A DNA stretch of 53,546 bases from Asaia bogorensis (GTDB lineage Bacteria; Pseudomonadota; Alphaproteobacteria; Reyranellales; Reyranellaceae), in the NCBI GenBank assembly GCA_945889625.1, contig CAMDCE010000034.1, forward strand, positions 1 to 53,546, given 5' to 3'. Positions 16,210 to 24,257 of this stretch are shown in pieces. Position numbers and translations under genes: made by a program. Each line of letters begins with the position of its first letter. Within the stretch, counting starts at the first letter, position 1. Under the pieces are notes generated by a model, which was given only the letters and a program-made list of their open reading frames with translations, ran no database searches and was not told where the DNA came from.

Positions 16210-17379
16210 ATGCTGGTGCAGCAGACCTTCGCGACGCTGGGCCGTTCCACGGTGCCGCTGATCGCCGCAGCCATCGTTGCCGACCTGGCGGTCGATCCGG
16301 CGCTGGTCGGGGTCTATCTCGCCATCGGCTCGGTCGCGGGCTTCCTCACGACGCTGGGCTGCGGCGGCTTCATCCTGCGCTACGGGGCGCTGCGCATGAC
16401 GCAGGTCGGCATGGCGGCGCTCGGCATCGGGCTTGCCATCACCACCGCGGGCTGGCTGCCGCTGTTCGCCGCCGGCGCCTTCATCGGCGGCCTGGGGCAG
16501 GCGATCTCGACGCCGTCCAGCTCGCACCTGCTCGGCCGCCTGTCGCCGCGGCACCTGGCGCCGCTGGTGTTCTCGATCAAGCAGACCGGCGTGCCGGCCG
16601 GGCTGATGCTGGCGGGAATCGTGGCGCCGCTGCTGGTCGCCGTGGCCGACTGGCGCACGACGCTGCTCGTCGTTGCCGGCCTCTGCCTGCTGACGGTCGT
16701 GGCGCTGCAGCCCCTGCGGGCGCGGTTCGATACCGACCGCAATCCGGCCCAGCCGCTGTCGCCGGCCGATATAAGGGCCAATGTCGCGGGCGTCCTGCGC
16801 GATCCGGCGTTGCGCGCGCTCTGCCTTGCGATGTTCAGCTTCGTCGGCCTGCAGTCGCTCTTCACCGGCTTCTTCGTGCTCTATCTCGTGCGCGGCCTGG
16901 GCTACGACCTGGAACGCGCCGGGCTGGTGTTCGCCATTGCCGTCGCCGTCGCGGTGCCGGCCCGAGTTGGCTGGGGCTGGCTGGCGTCGCACCTTGTCAG
17001 GCCGGCGACCCTGCTGTCGCTGCTGGGAGTCGGCATGGCAGGTGCTGCAGTACTCACCGCCATCATCGATCCTGCCTGGCCAACCTGGGCGGCCACCGCA
17101 ATCGCCGCTGCGCTCAGCGTGACCGCGGTAAGCTGGCATGGCGTGCTGCTGGCGGAGGTGGCGCGCCTGTCGCCGCCCGGACGCATCGGGGCCACGACCG
17201 GCGCGGTGCTCGCGTTCGGCGACGCGGGCGCACTGGTCCTGCCGCTGCTGTTCAGCGCGGCGCTGTCGCTCACCGGCGGCTACGCCACCGGATTCCTGAT
17301 CGGCGCCGCCCTGGCGCTGGCGGTCGGAGTGCTCGGCCTGTGGCGGCGGGTGAATCCTGCTGCTAGAACGCCGACATGA
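16210..17379 (+). CDS. MFS transporter, N-terminus possibly shortened
   Basis: The 389-residue major facilitator has about 11-12 hydrophobic segments, including GVYLAIGSVAGFLTTLGCGG, an interdomain basic loop (LRARFDTDRN), and FVGLQSLFTGFFVLYLVRG. The frame upstream of ATG 16210 reads TIFNLYLALGA. That looks like the start of the first membrane helix, but it has no start codon before a TAA close to repeat copy B. The true start may have been lost or uses a non-standard codon. The stop overlaps the aldo-keto reductase start (ATGA). The substrate is unknown. Confidence 0.8.
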   Translation: MLVQQTFATLGRSTVPLIAAAIVADLAVDPALVGVYLAIGSVAGFLTTLGCGGFILRYGALRMTQVGMAALGIGLAITTAGWLPLFAAGAFIGGLGQAISTPSSSHLLGRLSPRHLAPLVFSIKQTGVPAGLMLAGIVAPLLVAVADWRTTLLVVAGLCLLTVVALQPLRARFDTDRNPAQPLSPADIRANVAGVLRDPALRALCLAMFSFVGLQSLFTGFFVLYLVRGLGYDLERAGLVFAIAVAVAVPARVGWGWLASHLVRPATLLSLLGVGMAGAAVLTAIIDPAWPTWAATAIAAALSVTAVSWHGVLLAEVARLSPPGRIGATTGAVLAFGDAGALVLPLLFSAALSLTGGYATGFLIGAALALAVGVLGLWRRVNPAARTPT

Positions 17380-18362
17380 AAACCAAGCTCCTCGGGCGCA
17401 CCGGCGTCTCCGTTTCCGAACTCTGCTTCGGCACCATGTCGTTCGGCGGCGATGCCGACGAGGCCACATCGGCCGACATGTACAAGGCCGTGCGCGATGC
17501 CGGCGTCAACTTCTTCGACTGCGCCAACGAGTACAACAAGGGCAAGTCGGAGGAGATCCTCGGCCGGCTGGCCAAGGGCCATCGCGACGACCTCGTGCTC
17601 ACCACCAAGGTCAACGCCCAGATACGGCCTGACGTGAACGCGCGCGGCACCTCCCGCCGCCACGTCGTGCAGGCGGTCGAGGCGTGCCTCAAGCGGCTGC
17701 AGACCGATCGCATCGATGTACTGTTCCTGCATCGCTATGACGCCATGACGCCGATCGAGGAATCGATGCGCGGGCTCGAGGACCTGGTGCGATCGGGCAA
17801 GGTGATCTATCCCGCCGTCAGCAACTGGTCGGCATGGCAGACGCAGCGCGCGGTCGACCTCCAGGAGCGCGCCAACTGGGCGCGCCTGCAGGTCATCCAG
17901 CCGATGTACAGCCTGGTGAAGCGCCAGGCCGAGGTCGAGATCCTGCCGATGGCCGAGCACAACGGCATCGGCGTCATTCCCTACAGCCCGGCCGCGGCGG
18001 GGCTGCTGTCCGGCAAGTATTTCGGCCAGGCGCTGAGGAACGATGGCGGGCGGCTCAAGACCAACAAGATGTACGAGGCGCGCTATGGCGAGGCCTGGGC
18101 CTTCGAGGTCGCGGAGAAATACGTCGCCTTCTGCAAGCATAAGGGCCTGCATCCGGTGAGCGCGGCGATCGCCTGGGTGGGCGCGCATCCGGCGATCACC
18201 GCTCCCATCATCGGTGCGCGCAACCTGGACCAGCTGAAAGATTCGCTGGCCGCCGTCGACGTGAAGATGACGCCGGAATTGCGTGCCGAAATCGCCGACC
18301 TCTCGCGCACGCCGCCGCCGGCCACCGACCGGCTGGAGGAGCAGAGGCCGCCCAGGACCTAG
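17376..18362 (+). CDS. Aldo/keto reductase
   Basis: The 328-residue TIM-barrel NADPH oxidoreductase starts MKTKLLGRTGVSVSELCFGTMSFGG. The catalytic tetrad can be placed: Asp in NFFDCANEYNKGKSEE, Tyr in EYNKG, Lys in LTTKV and His in LFLHRYD. The C-terminal NADP-binding part is APIIGARNLDQLKDSL. The start codon overlaps the MFS stop, so the two are translationally coupled. An exporter/importer paired with a carbonyl reductase suggests handling of one metabolite, unidentified. Confidence 0.9.
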   Translation: MKTKLLGRTGVSVSELCFGTMSFGGDADEATSADMYKAVRDAGVNFFDCANEYNKGKSEEILGRLAKGHRDDLVLTTKVNAQIRPDVNARGTSRRHVVQAVEACLKRLQTDRIDVLFLHRYDAMTPIEESMRGLEDLVRSGKVIYPAVSNWSAWQTQRAVDLQERANWARLQVIQPMYSLVKRQAEVEILPMAEHNGIGVIPYSPAAAGLLSGKYFGQALRNDGGRLKTNKMYEARYGEAWAFEVAEKYVAFCKHKGLHPVSAAIAWVGAHPAITAPIIGARNLDQLKDSLAAVDVKMTPELRAEIADLSRTPPPATDRLEEQRPPRT

Positions 18363-18465
18363 AGGGAAGGCCGCCGCAATGCGGCGGATTTGAAGCGCAT
18401 TCAGGCGTCGGCCGTAACGGGCGCGGCAACGGGCGCGGCGCTGCCGCAGAAATGGCAGCGCTTTA

Positions 18466-18541
18466 GCCGCGCAACCGCTTGCTGCCCGGGCAGAATCCGA
18501 TTCCGAATTTTGCGATGTCGGGCAACAAGCGGTCGCGCGGC
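18466..18541. repeat. Inverted repeat with 23-bp arms (2 mismatches), 30-nt spacer
   Basis: The left arm 18466-18488 begins GCCGCGCAACCGCTTG. The right arm 18519-18541 is its reverse complement with two differences. It lies between the ends of two convergent genes (18362 and 18621), in a stretch (18363-18620) with no convincing gene. It could act as a bidirectional terminator or be a REP-type element. Confidence 0.75.
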
Positions 18542-18620
18542 CGATCTGGGGTCGCAAACAACTGCCGCAGGATATTCGGCCACGCAGAAGCATGGCCGCA
18601 GTGTTTCACGGCATCCTCGG

Positions 18621-18851
18621 TCAGCGCTTCATCTTGAGCGCGCGCGGGGCAATCAGCTCGCCGCGGCTGTCGTAGACATTGCCAAGCTCGTCATAGATGA
18701 AGGTCCGCTTCGCCTGATCCTGGCTCACGGGTACCATCGCCTGTTGCCGCTCGTAGTGCAGCGGCTGGCTGATCGCACCGGTGCCCTGCGCCATCGCGAC
18801 GGGCGCCGACAGAACGAGTACGCAGGCGGTGATTGTCGAAAGCTTCGACAT
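18621..18851 (-). CDS. Small exported protein, 76 aa
   Basis: Starts MSKLSTITACVLVLSAPVAMAQG, a clear Sec signal, with AGGAGG 6-7 nt upstream of the ATG. The mature part of about 54 residues is polar (HYERQQAMVPVSQDQAKRTFIYDELGNVYDSRG). No recognised domain. The good ribosome site and signal peptide support a real gene. Confidence 0.72.
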   Translation of the reverse strand: MSKLSTITACVLVLSAPVAMAQGTGAISQPLHYERQQAMVPVSQDQAKRTFIYDELGNVYDSRGELIAPRALKMKR

Positions 18852-18959
18852 GACATCCTCCTTTGTAGCTGTGTGGGAGGAAACGCCGCGTGCCGGAAAA
18901 AGTTGCCGCTGGTCATTTCCGCAACAAATATCGCCGGGCCCGGCAACATTAGTGAAGTT

Positions 18960-19397
18960 TCAGGTGACCTTGCGATAGAATGGGTTTCGCGCCTTCACCG
19001 GATCGAGCAGCGACCAGTCTCCCTGCTCGACGATGTGGCCCTTGGGGAAGGGCGGGCGCGGTTCCTGGCCGAGCGAGCGCATGACCCTGTCGTCGCGGTA
19101 GTAGCAGAGCAGGATCACCCGCGAGATCGCCGCCAGCGCCATCCCGCCTTCGGCGCGGAAGGCCGCGGCCACCTCTCGGCGGCGGTCGGCGGCCAGGTCG
19201 GCGAACGGGCCGCCGGCGAGTGCGGCGAGTCTCTTCAACGCCGCCACGACATCGTCGCGGTCGCGGCCGAGACTCTTGAGGACATCGGCGAAGATCGTCT
19301 CGTCGTCGGCGCCGGGCACGCCGTAGCGTGCGCTCGGAGGGATCATGGTGCCGGCGAAGGCGCTGAGTTCGCGGGTTTCGGACGGGGAAAGGGGCAT
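18960..19397 (-). CDS. Gluconate 2-dehydrogenase subunit 3-like protein
   Basis: The 145-residue soluble protein contains MPLSPSETRELSAFAGTMIPPSARYGVPGADD, a helical middle, and FPKGHIVEQGDWSLLDPVKAR. This pattern matches the small subunit-3-like proteins that accompany membrane or periplasmic GMC dehydrogenases. It starts one base after the stop of the GMC gene (TGA-C-ATG), so the pair is an operon. No Tat signal is seen, unlike many subunit 3 proteins, which carry the Tat signal for the complex. No cytochrome c subunit follows. Confidence 0.72.
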   Translation of the reverse strand: MPLSPSETRELSAFAGTMIPPSARYGVPGADDETIFADVLKSLGRDRDDVVAALKRLAALAGGPFADLAADRRREVAAAFRAEGGMALAAISRVILLCYYRDDRVMRSLGQEPRPPFPKGHIVEQGDWSLLDPVKARNPFYRKVT

Positions 19398-19398
19398 G

Positions 19399-21003
19399 TC
19401 AGTCGAACAGGGTAGCGGCAGACAGGCGCTGCTTGATAGAGTCGGCGATGTAGAGCGCCAGCGCCTGGATGGTCGAGGTCGGGTTTACCGCACCGGCGGT
19501 CACCCAGATGCTGCCGTCGACGATGAACAGGTTCTTCACGTCGTGGCTGCGGCCCCAGCCGTTGACGACCGAGCGTTCGGGATCGCAGCCCATGCGCGCC
19601 GTGCCGAGCAGGTGCCAGCCGCCATTGAGGATGGGGACTTCGGTGCCGATGTTCCTGGCCCCCGCGGCCTCGAGAATCTGGCGTGCGTTGCCGAGTGCAT
19701 GGGCGATCATGCGCCGGCTGTTGTCGCCGATCGTGTAGTCGACCTTCGGCGCCGGGATGCCGCTGGAGTCCTTCAGCACCGGGTCGAGCGTCACCCGATT
19801 ATGTTCCTCCGGCAGGTCCTCGATGATGGCGCTGAGGCCGATGCGGTGGTTGAGCAGCTGGCGATAGACGCGGTGATGGTCCTCGCCCCACGGCAGCCGG
19901 CCCGCCGCCGTGCTGGTGATCGCCTCCAGGATCGAGCTGTAGCCGCGGTTGAACTGGAAGGTGTAGCCGCGCACGAAATCGCGGGTCGCATCGGTCTCGT
20001 AGAATTCCTGGCTCCACAGGCAAAGCGGCGGGCCATGATTGCCGTCGAGCGGCTCGTCGACATAGCCGAAGCTGTTGGCGTAGGGGTGGAACATCAGGTT
20101 CTTGCCGACCAGGTCGCTCGAGTTGGCCAGCCCATTGGGGAATTTCCCCGAGACCGAGTTCAGGAGCAGGCGCGGAGTGCCGACGCCGTTGCAGGCCACG
20201 ATCACCATCTCGGCCGGCTGGAAATGCTCCTGGCCCTTGGCATCGTAGTAGACCACGCCCGAGGCCATGCCGTGCGCGTCGGTCGCGATCTCGCGCACCC
20301 GGCAGCGCGTGCGCAGCTCGACGCCGGCCCGCAGCGCGTGCGGCCAGTAGGTGATGTCGGTGCTGGCCTTGGCGCCTTGCGCACAGCCCGGCGTGCAGTG
20401 GCCGAGGTTGATGCAGCGGCCGCGACCCTCGTAGTCGGCCGTGGCGATCGTTGAATCGGACGGCCACCAGTGCCAGCCGAGCTTGTTCATCGCCCGGCCG
20501 AAGCGCGCGCCCGACTTGCCGAGCGGCAGTGGCGGCATGGGCGGCTGGTGGGGTGGGTAGGCGGGGTCGCCGGCGAGGCCCGAGACGCCCATCATGCGGT
20601 CGTTCTCGGCGAAGAACGGCTCCAGCGTGGCGTAGTCGACCGGCCAGTCGTCGGCCACGCCATCGAGCGTCCTTACCTTGAAGTCGCTGGGGTGCAGGCG
20701 CGGATAGTGCGCCGTGTACATGATGGTGCTGCCGCCGACGCCGTTGAAGTTCACCACCTTGATCGGCGAGTTCGAATCGTTGATCGGGTAGTCGGTCTCG
20801 CGGGCGCGGCGATTGGGGCTGGTGGCAAAGTCGCTGAACAGGCGCGCCTCCCAGTCCCGTCCGTTGCTGGGATAATCCGTCGGCTTGATCCAGTCGCCCT
20901 GCTCGAGGCAGAGGATGCGCATCCTGGTTTCCGCGAGGCTCCAGGCCACCGCGGCGCCCGAAGCCCCCGAGCCGATGATCAAGACGTCGACCTTGTCATG
21001 CAT
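19399..21003 (-). CDS. GMC oxidoreductase, gluconate-dehydrogenase large-subunit type
   Basis: The 534-residue FAD enzyme has the motif VLIIGSGASGAAVAWSLAE, the covering loop VVNFNGVGGSTIMYTAHYPR, and a cysteine-containing segment CINLGHCTPGCAQGAKAS. The C-terminal catalytic region is GGWHLLGTARMGCDP...VNPTSTIQALALYIADSI. The cysteine-rich insertion and the adjacent subunit-3 gene place it with sugar/alcohol dehydrogenases that pass electrons to a membrane acceptor. ATG 21003 is preferred; a TTG at 21009 is also in frame. The substrate is unknown. Confidence 0.88.
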   Translation of the reverse strand: MHDKVDVLIIGSGASGAAVAWSLAETRMRILCLEQGDWIKPTDYPSNGRDWEARLFSDFATSPNRRARETDYPINDSNSPIKVVNFNGVGGSTIMYTAHYPRLHPSDFKVRTLDGVADDWPVDYATLEPFFAENDRMMGVSGLAGDPAYPPHQPPMPPLPLGKSGARFGRAMNKLGWHWWPSDSTIATADYEGRGRCINLGHCTPGCAQGAKASTDITYWPHALRAGVELRTRCRVREIATDAHGMASGVVYYDAKGQEHFQPAEMVIVACNGVGTPRLLLNSVSGKFPNGLANSSDLVGKNLMFHPYANSFGYVDEPLDGNHGPPLCLWSQEFYETDATRDFVRGYTFQFNRGYSSILEAITSTAAGRLPWGEDHHRVYRQLLNHRIGLSAIIEDLPEEHNRVTLDPVLKDSSGIPAPKVDYTIGDNSRRMIAHALGNARQILEAAGARNIGTEVPILNGGWHLLGTARMGCDPERSVVNGWGRSHDVKNLFIVDGSIWVTAGAVNPTSTIQALALYIADSIKQRLSAATLFD

Positions 21004-21051
21004 CGCCAAAACCTAGAGCGGGCCGTCTGGCCGGGCAACTCGCCGCAAGCT

Positions 21052-21333
21052 ATGGTCGAGCGAATGGCCGCACCGCCCACTGCCGCACCGCCCAACGCCG
21101 CACAGTTCATCACAGTCCTGCTGGGAGCCGTGCGAGAACTCACCGGGCGCCGTCCCCCTCCCACCTGGACGCATGTCGACAAGGTCCAGAACAAGCTGGG
21201 CATCACGAACCGCGACGCGATCGACGCTGCGATCCGCCTTGCCGTCGCCAAGGGCTGGATGCGGTCCGACGGCGATCCGCCGTCGTCGGTCACGCTCACC
21301 GTCGACGGCATCAAGCTCGTGGAGCCGAAGTAG
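21052..21333 (+). CDS. Small hypothetical protein with possible winged-helix fold
   Basis: About 93 residues. The N-terminus is rich in Ala/Pro (MAAPPTAAPPNAAQF). The body reads ITVLLGAVRELTGRRPPPTW, NKLGITNRDAIDAAIRLAVAKGWMRSD and SVTLTVDGIKLVEPK, the helix-helix-wing pattern of a small DNA-binding domain. Two starts are possible (21052 and 21064), neither with a strong ribosome site. It ends immediately against the convergent deaminase gene (TAG/CTA adjoining). Confidence 0.6.
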   Translation: MVERMAAPPTAAPPNAAQFITVLLGAVRELTGRRPPPTWTHVDKVQNKLGITNRDAIDAAIRLAVAKGWMRSDGDPPSSVTLTVDGIKLVEPK

Positions 21334-21915
21334 CTACTTGGCCTTGAGCGCCTTCTCGCGGTCCTCGAACATCTTGTCGGTGACCTCCGACAGCACGCCG
21401 CCGAGCAGGAGCTTGCTCTTGTAGAGGCCGGGCGCGGCGGCGATCACGTCCTTGGTGCGGCGGTTGATGTTGACGACGTACTTGGCGACAAAGGGCGTTT
21501 CCGACGCGTAGACGATGCTGGGCAGGCCCGCCCAGATCATCGCGCTCATGCACATCGGGCAGGGCTCGCCGGTGCCGTACATCGTCTGATGTTCCCAGTC
21601 CTTGTTGCCGTTCTTGGCGATGTAGTCGTTCATCGCCTGGACTTCGGAGTGATACATCGGGTTCAGGGCCATGTTCACGATGCCCTTGCCGCTCATCGTG
21701 TTGGTCCGGTTGTCGACGATGACGCTGCCGAACGGCCGTCCCGGGTTGAGCTTGGCCTGCTCGATCGCGAGCTGCATGTTCTTCTTGTGCCGTTCCATCT
21801 CGGCCGGCGAGACGTCCGCACGGTCGGGCGCGGCGAGGGCCGGCGCTGCGGCAACTCCGGCCGCGACTGCCGTAAGCCCGGCAACGAAATCCCGCCGGCG
21901 ATGCGTGTGGTTCAT
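21334..21915 (-). CDS. Tat-exported nucleoside/cytosine deaminase family protein
   Basis: The 193-residue protein starts MNHTHRRRDFVAGLTAVAAGVAAAPALA, a twin-arginine signal (RRRDF) with a cleavage site. AAGGA lies before ATG 21915. The mature part is a cytidine-deaminase-fold enzyme. PFGSVIVDNRTNT is the substrate loop, YHSEVQAM carries the zinc His and catalytic Glu (HSE instead of the more usual HAE), and GEPCPMCMSAMIWAG gives the two zinc Cys. Relatives (guanine/cytosine deaminases) are cytoplasmic, so export is odd. The natural substrate is unknown. Confidence 0.85.
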   Translation of the reverse strand: MNHTHRRRDFVAGLTAVAAGVAAAPALAAPDRADVSPAEMERHKKNMQLAIEQAKLNPGRPFGSVIVDNRTNTMSGKGIVNMALNPMYHSEVQAMNDYIAKNGNKDWEHQTMYGTGEPCPMCMSAMIWAGLPSIVYASETPFVAKYVVNINRRTKDVIAAAPGLYKSKLLLGGVLSEVTDKMFEDREKALKAK

Positions 21916-22040
21916 GACGAAATATCCTTCGGTCTCGGTTCGCGGACATATCAAGACCAGCGTCGGCGGCGGACGGACGCCAGTTGTCGGGTGGAGCCGG
22001 GGCAATTGCGGTGCACGGTGAAAGCGGAGAGACTTCCGCG

Positions 22041-22733
22041 ATGAATGAACAGTGGATCGAGACCGCCTACACGATTTCGACATGGATCCTGCCGGTGGTG
22101 ATGGCGATAACCTTCCACGAAGCAGCTCACGGCTTCGTCGCCCATCTCCGCGGCGATCAGACGGCCTGGCAGCTCGGCCGCGTCACCTTCAATCCGCTCA
22201 AGCATATCGATCCCTTCGGCACGATCCTGCTGCCGGGCCTGCTCCTGCTGCTGCGCGCGCCATTCATCTTCGGCTATGCCAAGCCCGTGCCGGTGAATTT
22301 CGCGGCCTTGCGCAGCCCGCGCCGCGACATGGTCTGGGTGGCGGCGGCGGGCCCTGCCACGAACATCCTGCTCGCCGTGGCGGCCGGGCTGCTGGTTCAT
22401 CTCGTCGGTTTTCTGCCGCCGGCCGCGGGTGAATGGACTCTGTTGAACCTCGAGCATGCGATCGTCATCAACGTGGTCCTTGCCGTCTTCAACATGATCC
22501 CGTTGCCGCCGCTGGACGGCGGCCGCGTCGCTGTCGGTTTGCTGCCGGATTTCCTGGCGGCGCCTCTGGCGCGACTCGAACCCTATGGGATGTTCATCAT
22601 CCTGGGGCTGCTGTTCATCCTGCCGATGGTCGGTTCCCAGCTCGGCAATGATCTCGACATCATGGGGTGGCTTCTTACTCGTCCGGTCAATGCCGTGATT
22701 GAGTTCGTTCTGCGAATTACCGGCACCGCATAG
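22041..22733 (+). CDS. Site-2 protease family membrane metalloprotease (M50)
   Basis: The 230-residue membrane protein has the zinc motif HEAAH (MAITFHEAAHGFVAH) in the first transmembrane part. A PxxDG-type motif NMIPLPPLDGGRV in a later helix supplies the third ligand. About 5-6 hydrophobic segments. Members cleave transmembrane substrates inside the bilayer. Compact rhomboid-like-length members without a PDZ domain are common and mostly uncharacterised. GGAGAG precedes ATG 22041. Confidence 0.87.
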   Translation: MNEQWIETAYTISTWILPVVMAITFHEAAHGFVAHLRGDQTAWQLGRVTFNPLKHIDPFGTILLPGLLLLLRAPFIFGYAKPVPVNFAALRSPRRDMVWVAAAGPATNILLAVAAGLLVHLVGFLPPAAGEWTLLNLEHAIVINVVLAVFNMIPLPPLDGGRVAVGLLPDFLAAPLARLEPYGMFIILGLLFILPMVGSQLGNDLDIMGWLLTRPVNAVIEFVLRITGTA

Positions 22734-22810
22734 CCCTGGCCTCGACGTCGAATCGGCGAAAAGATCAGCGGCGGAAGAATCAGCGGCCGAACAACCAGCG
22801 GGGGTATTTC

Positions 22811-23653
22811 ATGGCGACGATCGACGTCCAGGTTCACTGTTACGAGCGCAACCATCCCGGTCGTCCGTGGCACGCGGTGCTGGCCGGTCCGCCCGAAGTC
22901 ACGGCGGACGACATGATCAAGGCCATGGACTCCGTCGGCGTCGACGGCGGGCTGCTGGTCTCGGTGCACACCATGTATCGCTGGGACGCGAGCTACGCGG
23001 TCGCCGTCCAGAAGGCCCATCCCGACAAGTTCGCCGTCATCAAGCCGGTCGATCCCAACGATCCCAAGGTCGAAGGCACCATCGCCGACTGGGCCGCGAT
23101 GGACGGCACGGTCGCCATCCGCATCATGATGAACGACACCGTATCGCCCGATGCCGCCGATCCCGGCATCAACCGCGTGCTGGCGGCCGCGGCCAAGCAC
23201 GACCTTCCGGTCAACCTGATGGCGCGCGGCCGGCTGGAGCAGGTGGGCCTGATGGCCCAACGCAATCCCGACACCCAGCTGGTGATCGATCATCTCGGCC
23301 TCGAGCAGCCGATGAAGCCGCCGGCGCCAGCCAAGCCGTGGCACGAGTTGCCCAAGCTGCTGGCACTGGCGCCCAACAAGAACGTCGTGGTCAAGATCAG
23401 CGGCGCCTGCACGCTCAGCCACGAGAAGTTTCCCTACAAGGATATCTGGGATCCGCTCGGCCGCATCTTCGATGCCTTCGGCCTCGGCCGCTGCATGTGG
23501 GGCACCGACTGGACGCGGGCGGTGGCGTTGCTGACCTACAAGGAAGGAGTCGACGCCTTCCGCGTCACCAGCCGGCTGTCCGACAGCGACCGTGCCATTC
23601 TGATGGGCGGCACGCTCAGCAAGGTCTACGGCTGGGCGACCTCAAAAGCGTGA
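22811..23653 (+). CDS. Amidohydrolase-family (amidohydrolase_2) protein
   Basis: The 280-residue TIM-barrel hydrolase starts MATIDVQVHCYERNHPGRPW. QVHC is the usual HxH position with the first His replaced (VQVH). Later features are VIDHLGLEQP, NVVVKISGA and CMWGTDWTRAV, where the metal-binding His/Asp lie. This is the family of decarboxylases and lactonases acting on aromatic or dicarboxylate acids. GGGGG lies before the ATG. The atypical VH motif means metal use may differ. The substrate is unknown. Confidence 0.85.
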   Translation: MATIDVQVHCYERNHPGRPWHAVLAGPPEVTADDMIKAMDSVGVDGGLLVSVHTMYRWDASYAVAVQKAHPDKFAVIKPVDPNDPKVEGTIADWAAMDGTVAIRIMMNDTVSPDAADPGINRVLAAAAKHDLPVNLMARGRLEQVGLMAQRNPDTQLVIDHLGLEQPMKPPAPAKPWHELPKLLALAPNKNVVVKISGACTLSHEKFPYKDIWDPLGRIFDAFGLGRCMWGTDWTRAVALLTYKEGVDAFRVTSRLSDSDRAILMGGTLSKVYGWATSKA

Positions 23654-23698
23654 TAGTGTAGTCCTAGCCACTGGGAGAAGTCTCCAAGGGAGGAAACG

Positions 23699-24133
23699 AT
23701 GTCATCCAAAGCAGCCATTCGGCCGGCCAAGACAGCGTCCCGGCAAAAAGTCGCTCACGCCCGCAGCGCCGAGCCCGTGCTGGTCAAGGGACGGCGCGAC
23801 TTCTTCACCTATCGCGACCTCGGCGTTGCCGACGCCAGCGCCGGCGCCATGCGCGCCCAGGTGATGGCGTCGAGCCAGGGCATGAGCCGGCCGACCGGCT
23901 GGCACTATCACGAGTGCGACGGCCAGTTCGTCTACATCCTGAAGGGCTGGGTCGATCTCGAATTCGAGGATGGCCGCACGCTCCGGGTGGAAGAGGGCGA
24001 CTCGCTCTTCATTCCGGGTTACCTGCGCCACAACGAAATCCGCACGTCGGAGGCGATGGAGATCCTCGAAGTCTCGGTGCCCGGCCAGATGGGCACCACG
24101 CCGTGCGACCCGCCCGCGGGCTTCAAGGCGTAG
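23699..24133 (+). CDS. Cupin-domain protein
   Basis: The 144-residue protein carries one conserved cupin barrel. Motif 1 is GWHYHECDGQFVYILKGWVDLEF (two His and a Glu/Asp in the metal position); motif 2 is EEGDSLFIPGYLRHNEI. GGGAGGAAACG sits right before the ATG. The basic N-terminal extension (about 30 residues) is not part of the barrel. Cupins of this small type sense or bind metabolites. It lies immediately after the amidohydrolase, so the two may act on the same compound. Confidence 0.85.
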   Translation: MSSKAAIRPAKTASRQKVAHARSAEPVLVKGRRDFFTYRDLGVADASAGAMRAQVMASSQGMSRPTGWHYHECDGQFVYILKGWVDLEFEDGRTLRVEEGDSLFIPGYLRHNEIRTSEAMEILEVSVPGQMGTTPCDPPAGFKA

Positions 24134-24257
24134 GATCGAAACCGAGACCTCCCCCGAGGAGCGTCGTTCGCAGGGAACTGCCTGCCTGCAATAGTCCGTG
24201 GCCGGCGATGACGAACGGGGATTTGGACGGTACCCTTGCGCGACACGGGGACTGCAC

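Noticed and set aside
16063..17469. A 468-residue open frame opposite the MFS gene
   Set aside because: It starts inside the next gene and ends in repeat copy B (LSVAKDLTPTP translation), and its residues are typical of GC-rich antisense.
18401..18583. A 60-residue ORF with CHFCG, which looked like a small zinc ribbon
   Set aside because: It runs through the inverted repeat 18466-18541, has no ribosome site and no family that I recognise.
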